Assembly: GCA_963942565.1 (NCBI GenBank)
Contig: OZ012684.1
Location: forward strand, 93,941,525-94,005,524
Source: Maea johnstoni
Taxonomy: Eukaryota; Annelida; Polychaeta; Spionida; Magelonidae
Length of the DNA stretch: 64,000 bases
Direction of reading: 5' to 3'
This document shows positions 33,024 to 64,000 of the stretch, piece by piece. How positions within the stretch are numbered: position 1 is the stretch's first letter; every line of letters begins with the position of its first letter. The position numbers were made by a program, and so were the translations under genes. The notes beneath the pieces are model-generated. The model was not told the origin of the DNA and did no database searches. It saw only the letters and a program-made list of their open reading frames with translations.

Positions 33024-33834
33024 GGGCTATTCCATTAAAAATACATGGGGGGGGGGGGGGGGGGGTGAAACGCCCACAATTTCAGACCCCCCCCCAATGA
33101 TTTTTTTTCATGTAAACCCCCCCCCCCCACAATGATTTTTTTTCATCTAAAGCCCCCCCACCAATGTTTTTCATTACTTTTTCAAAACCCCATACCCAAT
33201 GTGTTTTTTTAAATACAACCCGAAAACGGCCGCTTTTTTTTCCTTTTCACAACACTGTATTTCTTCTTCTTTTCTTCCTCCCTTCTCTTCTCTTCTTTTC
33301 CTTTCTCGTTCTCTTAGCTATTTACGTTCATAGTCGAGTTAGTCGTAGTGTAGTTAGTGGTGTCCATTTTTTCCTTGCAGGTTTATACTCGGACTCTCAC
33401 GAAAACACACCCGAGAGTTGGATCTGGCCGCCGTGGATTCATTTCACTCGTGTCGGCACACGCTATGTCACTTTTAAACATTGAAATAAAGTTTGAAAAT
33501 GAGTTATTTCACCATTATAGATAATTATATGGCTTCACCCATCAATGACAAGCGGACACACGAGGAACATTACACACGTAGATATTACACACGGAGAGAG
33601 CACTTCACTTCACAGCAAGCCGCCGCTCACGGCATCACTTGAATATCGGGCGTTTTCGCATATCGGGCGTTTTCGCCTGACACCCCCCCCCCCCCCCCCA
33701 CCCCATGTTTTTCAATATTTGACAGACCCCTCGCCCAATGATTTTTTTTATCTTGACCCCCTCTCCCCATGATTTTTTAATAGGTGAGCGTTCCACCCCC
33801 CCCCCCCCCCCATGTATTTTCAAATGGAATAGCC
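33024..33834. mobile_element. 811-bp inverted-repeat element with poly-C/poly-G arms and TGAG target duplication
   Basis: The ends are GGGCTATTCCATTAAAAATACATGG-like and, inverted at the right, GGGCTATTCCATTTGAAAATACATGG-like, each running into a long G (left) or C (right) tract. A 4-bp duplication TGAG flanks it (33020-33023 and 33835-33838). Inside, CCCAATGATTTTTTTTCAT recurs several times between C runs. The middle (33240-33490) holds a long pyrimidine tract, TTCCTTGCAG and later AAATAAAG: an acceptor-plus-polyadenylation-signal arrangement as in a terminal exon. No transposase. Confidence 0.85.
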
Positions 33835-33917
33835 CTGAGATCCCCTTCTCAGCCCTCAGCTTCAACCTCTGTACTCCTCATGTCTTGTGTTTTCAATCAG
33901 AGTTGTCTGGTAAGGAT

Positions 33918-34112
33918 CACAGGTATCTGTAACTAACCAAAAAATATAGACCTATACGTGCAATAAAACGAAGATAAAACGAGTTTTATGTGGTCTGTTT
34001 TGCTTATTTTTTATCTGTATATGGTAAATAAGCATAAAAGACCACTTGAAACTCGTTTTATCTTCGTTTTATTGCACTTATAGGTCTATATTTTCGGTTA
34101 CAGATGCCTGTG
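33918..34112. repeat. 195-bp foldback element
   Basis: The outer arms CACAGGTATCTGTAAC and GTTACAGATGCCTGTG are inverse. Further in, AATATAGACCTATA...GTGCAATAAAACGAAGATAA and its inverse at 34049-34095 pair almost perfectly, leaving a centre of about 50 bp. Non-coding. Confidence 0.9.
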
Positions 34113-34193
34113 TATAGACTTTGTCCCTATATCAAAAATCAAGAAAAACTATTTAGTTTATATTCAAAAATAGATTTCAAACAATTTAATGAT

Positions 34194-34354
34194 ATAGGAT
34201 TAAGATCTGCCGCTGAGCATTGGTGCAGATTTATAGCCGAGACGTAGGTGTTTGTTGCCAAAGCTGAGGCCGCCAAGGCCGAAGCTTTGCAACAAACACC
34301 CTCGGCGAGGCTATAAATCTGCACCAGTGCTCAGTGGCAAATCTTAATGGCTAT
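34194..34354. repeat. 161-bp foldback element
   Basis: The arms pair end to end: GATTAAGATCTGCCGCTGAGC/GCTCAGTGGCAAATCTTAAT, GGTGCAGATTTATAGCCG/CGAGGCTATAAATCTGCACC and GGTGTTTGTTGCCAAAGCT/AGCTTTGCAACAAACACC. The loop is about 12 bases. It resembles its neighbour at 33918 in design but not sequence. Confidence 0.9.
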
Positions 34355-34983
34355 TATAGCGCATTTGAGTGATAAAAAAATTATCCTACAACTCTGTGGA
34401 AATGACACAAAAATCATGTTTTCTAATTGTTGCTGAGCCTGGACGCTAATGTTCATGCAGCGCGCAGCGCCCCCAAAGTGAAACGGCAGCAGATGTAACT
34501 AATTGAACCTCAGAATAGCAAGTTCATAGCACTAGGAAAATTGGATTGCGAAGCTTGCGATGCCACAAAGTTAACGACATGTAAAGGCGTATTGATATAG
34601 TTATTATTGTTTATTTATTTGAAAAGGCATTAGATTAAAAAATCAAAAACAATTTTTCAGCTATTTTGGCGCTCCTTATTGGGTTCTAACGACATTCGGG
34701 TGATGGCGAGCCGTCTGGCAGTAGTTAGACAACAGGCGCCATATTTGATTTGGATATTTACCAAAGTTGACGAAGGTAGGTCATAATCAGTTTCCGGTCG
34801 TATGTAAATGTGTGGGGTAATTGATAAAAGTGGCTTAGTGGTACATGTACTTAACAAAGATCTACTCCGGTTGTCAGTCACGCAAATGACAAGAATGACT
34901 CGGAATACTAGGAACGATCCCAAATAGAGTTACGGGATTTCATCAATATACTTCTCTTTTCACTCCATCTCACACATTAGAAG
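34355..34983. other. intergenic, no gene recognised
   Basis: Contains a short CpG-rich piece (GCAGCGCGCAGCGCCCCCAA near 34456). No coding or repeat signal that I can support. Confidence 0.4.
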
Positions 34984-35060
34984 GAATAGCCTGATTGATA
35001 GCCAAGTCGGCTCCCGATCCCAGGGTCGCGGGATCGATTCCATCTCTCGATCGCGCAATT
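34984..35060 (+). repeat. tRNA-derived sequence (SINE head or tRNA pseudogene)
   Basis: TAGCCAAGTCGG (34999-35010) fits a polymerase III A box and GGATCGATTCC (35031-35041) fits a B box. The boxes start 32 bases apart, short for a tRNA (about 44), and no cloverleaf forms, so this is not a working tRNA gene. A downstream poly-T run (35050-35057) could terminate polymerase III. The family tail was not identified. Confidence 0.45.
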
Positions 35061-35829
35061 TTTTTTCCACCTGCCCAGTGCTTCGTGTGGTACTTAGAAA
35101 TATTTCATACTCAAAATAATGGTGGCTTTATTTCTATTTTTTTTTTACTTAACTTTGCTAAAATGAATTGTTGGTCAAAACCGCTGATCCCAGAAAAGAC
35201 GTCTGCCTGAATTGCCGTTCGCTATAAGGGCCGATGACTTTATGTTGGGCCTAGACTAAAAACAATCTTTTATCTTTGATTTATTATAATAAACATTTCC
35301 ACAGTTGTGAAGTTAGGAATTTCTTCGAGAAAATATATAGTTTAATGGATGCAAGTAATGCCTAGCCTTCATATAAAAATTGAGATCTGTGAAGTTTAAT
35401 GGGTGTAAGTATTAATTTATATCTGTTGATGAAGGACACTTGCATGCACACTTGCTGCACATGACTTTACCTTAGAACACCAAACACAAGTGGATTCGAA
35501 ACCAGCCGGTCAACATGAACATGCAAGCCTCAACTAATGTCAACTAATAGCCGCTAATAGGCCAGAAATTGGTGCTCTGGGCACCCCCAGCTGGTGGTGG
35601 AGATAAGGTGTCTCAGTAATGTAATCGATGCGAGAGCCCTGATTGGTCCTTGTTCCCACGTGAGCCTGCGCTGATGCCTTATGTGGTACTCCTGACATGA
35701 GTCCAGCACTTAACTATAAGGCATTACTTTATGCAACTCCCACCCATCTACCTTCTATCTGCCCTTTCACACGTCCCCACGTGATCATCAGTGCCCTATC
35801 CATGCACCTTCCACCTGTACTTTGGGCTT

Positions 35830-35870
35830 GGATCCGTGCGCCCCCACTCACTTTTTGGGCGCACGGATCC
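35830..35870. repeat. perfect 14-bp hairpin
   Basis: GGATCCGTGCGCCC (35830-35843) and its exact inverse GGGCGCACGGATCC (35857-35870) around a 13-base loop. About 120 bp further is a 20-base direct repeat, CTGGATTTGGTCCCGGCTCA at about 35989 and 36019. Both lie a few hundred bases upstream of the ArfGAP gene in a C-rich stretch. Role unknown. Confidence 0.85.
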
Positions 35871-36239
35871 TTACTACACTGCCACTTTCTATTCCTCCTG
35901 CGGCATTTAGCGCCTTGCCGCAACACTTGCCTTCCCCCTTCTCTGCAATTGTACTGTCCTCCCAGTACCTCTTTCAACGGGGCCCTATCTGGATTTGGTC
36001 CCGGCTCAGGAGCCTCATCCTGGATTTGGTCCCGGCTCACTGCTATGAACCGGGACCACTTTGAAACCAAAGAAACAGCTTCTCACTGAACATAGTGTGT
36101 TTTCAAAGCCCAGGTATTTCCATAGCTATGCGCTATAATAACAATCACGGGCCTTCATGAGACACTGCTACTGTACGAAGTGGGAGGTGTATTGCTCTTG
36201 ATGCCACACTGTGAAATCAGCCAACCCGTTCTGTTGTGA

Positions 36240-36342
36240 GTACCTAGAACTTCTGGGCAATGATAACTATGCAGTCGTTTTCTGCGGGACTGCGAATGAA
36301 GTCACGTGATAATTTCGTTTACGTCACCATTTGGAACGAAAA
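36240..36342 (+). promoter_or_regulatory. ArfGAP2/3 proximal promoter and 5' leader
   Basis: Within 45 bases of the start codon are an E-box CACGTG (36303-36308) and a CRE-like TACGTCA (36320-36326). No TATA box is seen. The start codon is in AAAATGGCAGG, which overlaps a YY1-like core as at the afadin start. This suggests a constitutive TATA-less promoter; the transcription start is not visible. Confidence 0.5.
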
Positions 36343-61930
<25,588 letters not shown>

Positions 61931-64000
61931 TAGAGGACTACACATAGACAAATGAGTTGAACTCGGAGCTCCTTGTGGCTGTTTGATGTCCAGATGCCAG
62001 TCACAGGATCCCAGCCATCTACACCCTTTCACCCTACGACTCTATTCTCCACCAACAACAACTGCCATCTCATGCGATGAACTATCCTGAAGGGTACGCA
62101 CATCAGAACCCCAGCCAGAATTGTGTACCACTGTTTCCAGGATGGAAAAACATTGTTGGCGTACCATACTACAGTTTATTCCACTAGTTAATCGGAAAAC
62201 AATCCCGAAACATGTATTATGTCAATTGCATATTTTTGTTCAGAAATGTCCAAACACATCAAACTGATTATTTTACAAATGTTACCTTGAAATTGATAGA
62301 GATTCCAGACCAACATATTTCAGTGATGTGTGATTTACAAGGGTCTGATCTCCATATCTTCCCTGTCCTGATGTCTTACAATTGCTCACACTCACACCTA
62401 GGCAGACTGTTTTATAGAAATCTCAGTCACAGTAGTGATGATGATGATGCTAATGGTGATGATAATGATGATGTACAAACTTCAATAGATACTGACTGGC
62501 TGTTCCCAATAGCGTAGTGGTTTCCAGTGCCTGACCAGAGCCATAGCCACGGTTGCTGGGGAGGATTTTAGCCAGCATTTTAAAAATGTCTGTCCAAAAC
62601 AGCAATTCCCAAAGTTCACCCATCCAGATTTAGCTACTCAGTTACTTAAGATCCTAATACCAATTAGATTTAATAGCCTATTGTGTCAAAAAGAGCAATT
62701 TTTACTTCAGCCATGTCTTAGCAGATGGTTTGTTAGGAAGACATGATTGTTATCCCAAAAATGTCAAATTTGAGAATTCTTCATAGAAATTTTGCCTGTC
62801 CATAAGGAAGATTTTCATAAAACAACCCACCCAAAAGACAGGCTGGATGGGTCCTGGCTAAGTCCCTGTACAATGCTTGGCATTTTACTGAGGTTTTCTT
62901 ACTACTGGTTACTGAAGGCATACCATTAGCTCTCTCACTTGAGAAAGTTATACGTCACTATTCTTATTATGGATTAAGCCTGAGCAGTTTCCTAGTGAGG
63001 CCCTGGAGAACTCACTCATCGCTACACAGCTCTTCAATTGCTAAAGACAATGAGGAAAGAGCGCCAATTTGATTTTTTTTATGATCAGCCTCTAGCATTT
63101 TACACAGCAGAGATGAGTCAGTTATAGAGATATGTGTTATTATGTCTGAAAATTAGAACAAAAACTGACTTTGATACATATTGAAAAAAAGTTAGAACTG
63201 ATTTAATGTTGGCAGGTTCAAATCATCATTTGCATTAATGGTCAGTTGAGTACTTCAGTAAAGCTTAAGTACGGTAGGTGTCAAGGTACTTGTGACCAGT
63301 TATTTCCAGAAATTTTGCTTACATGAAATTTTGTAATTAAGTTTTTGGTTTTCACTTCCTTGAAAGCTAGTTGTAGTGCAAGACACTTGTAGTGTTTTGG
63401 ACACCTATCCTTAGACCCATCTTTAAATCTGAAGTTTTGGTGTCAAACAAATGTATATTTTAGGCAATTGTATTTGGGATGCAAATGGCTGTGACAGTAT
63501 TATGGATGTTGAAGCTGTTATCATTATGAGTTGAATGGATAATAAGGACACTGCGATATATTTGTTACTTTTTCTTACCTCATGTGAGCAACACTTTAAA
63601 CCCTCTATCCAATGCATAGGACCATACCTTAACCCATCCATACATTCCACTTGAAACTGATGTCTAGTTCTTTGATCCATTGGAATGTTACTGGTGAATG
63701 ATGCATTCATTTTAAAGATATTTGAAGAACAATTGTAGGTTGAGTTCTGACAAACATTTCTTAGCAAATATTTTCCAAATTATGGTATTCTCAAAGAGAT
63801 ATTACCGAAGTTGTGTGGCTGCTTTCACACAGCAGGCATAGATGATTGAAATATTTTTGTAATCTTCTTCTTATTGAATTTTGATAAATTAAAGATCTCA
63901 GATCACTGTTAATGCCCTTACCACACTTTGGTATGTCTTTAACCCTTAAACTACTGGTGCCATTTACTGACCAGACCTTTGAATTGTTTTTGGTCTAACT
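61931..64000 (+). other. ArfGAP2/3 3' untranslated region and downstream DNA
   Basis: No AATAAA close to the stop was noticed; a variant ATTAAA is at 63888. A subtype-2 MITE lies at 62564-62874 and GATGATGATG simple sequence near 62436-62472. No further gene recognised; 63423-63767 minus is open but unrecognised. Confidence 0.45.
62564..62874 (+). mobile_element. CTTAGCCAGGA-type MITE, subtype 2, best-preserved copy
   Basis: GGATTTTAGCCAGCATTTTA at the left and TGGGTCCTGGCTAAGTCCCT at the right are inverse ends. The interior has ATGTCTGTCCAAAACAGCAA, TATTGTGTCAAAAAGAGCAA and AAATTTTGCCTGTCC-type text as in 4131-4485. It lies in or just past the ArfGAP 3' untranslated region. Confidence 0.75.

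Noticed and set aside
35697-36089. Overlapping open frames on both strands just upstream of ArfGAP2/3
   Set aside because: The C-rich stretch is open in several frames at once, with no recognised domain. Better read as promoter-proximal DNA with a hairpin and a direct repeat.

Overview
This is AT-rich animal DNA. It carries spliced genes with long introns, many small inverted-repeat elements, long (TA)n tracts and G/C homopolymer runs. The mix looks like a marine invertebrate, possibly a deuterostome; that is an impression, not a proof. There are no bacterial-style genes. Apart from the gene exons, most open frames are short, or lie in microsatellites or transposon relics.

Two host genes are recognised and they point away from each other. 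On the minus strand, 21057-21161 is the first coding exon of afadin (AFDN/canoe). It reads leftward, so positions 1-21056 are probably its long first intron; I found no second exon. On the plus strand, 36343-61930 is a complete ArfGAP2/3 (Glo3-type) gene in 12 coding exons. All splice sites and phases agree and predict a 579-residue protein with the zinc-finger ArfGAP domain, a basic coatomer-binding stretch and a C-terminal Glo3-type region. The 15 kb between the two starts is almost entirely repeat.

The most unusual content is a transposon group in which each element carries its own short motif many times. Two elements (10351-13404, and 48899-51879 in an ArfGAP intron) share terminal repeats built on GGGCTCGATCAAG. 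Each holds eight perfect copies of a 13-mer: GTGACTCCGTCAC in one, GTGATTCCGTAAC in the other. The eight positions relative to the ends agree to about 1 bp between the two elements. The two motif differences are nevertheless present in all eight copies. A third element (1 to about 2161) has a related iterated motif, a similar terminus and a decayed transposase gene, so it may represent the autonomous type. This resembles transposase-binding subterminal repeats that switched in concert.

Other structure: a hAT-type MITE with a perfect 8-bp target duplication nested in the first element; about a dozen copies of one MITE family with ends like CTTAGCCAGGA; two arrays of short palindromes (27.6 kb and 32.0 kb) next to (TA)n tracts; a 580-bp foldback; a locally duplicated segment around an assembly gap with a CR1-like LINE inserted, whose empty site survives in a third copy; an 811-bp element with poly-C tracts and a 4-bp target duplication; two minisatellites; and a decayed duplicate of ArfGAP exon 11.
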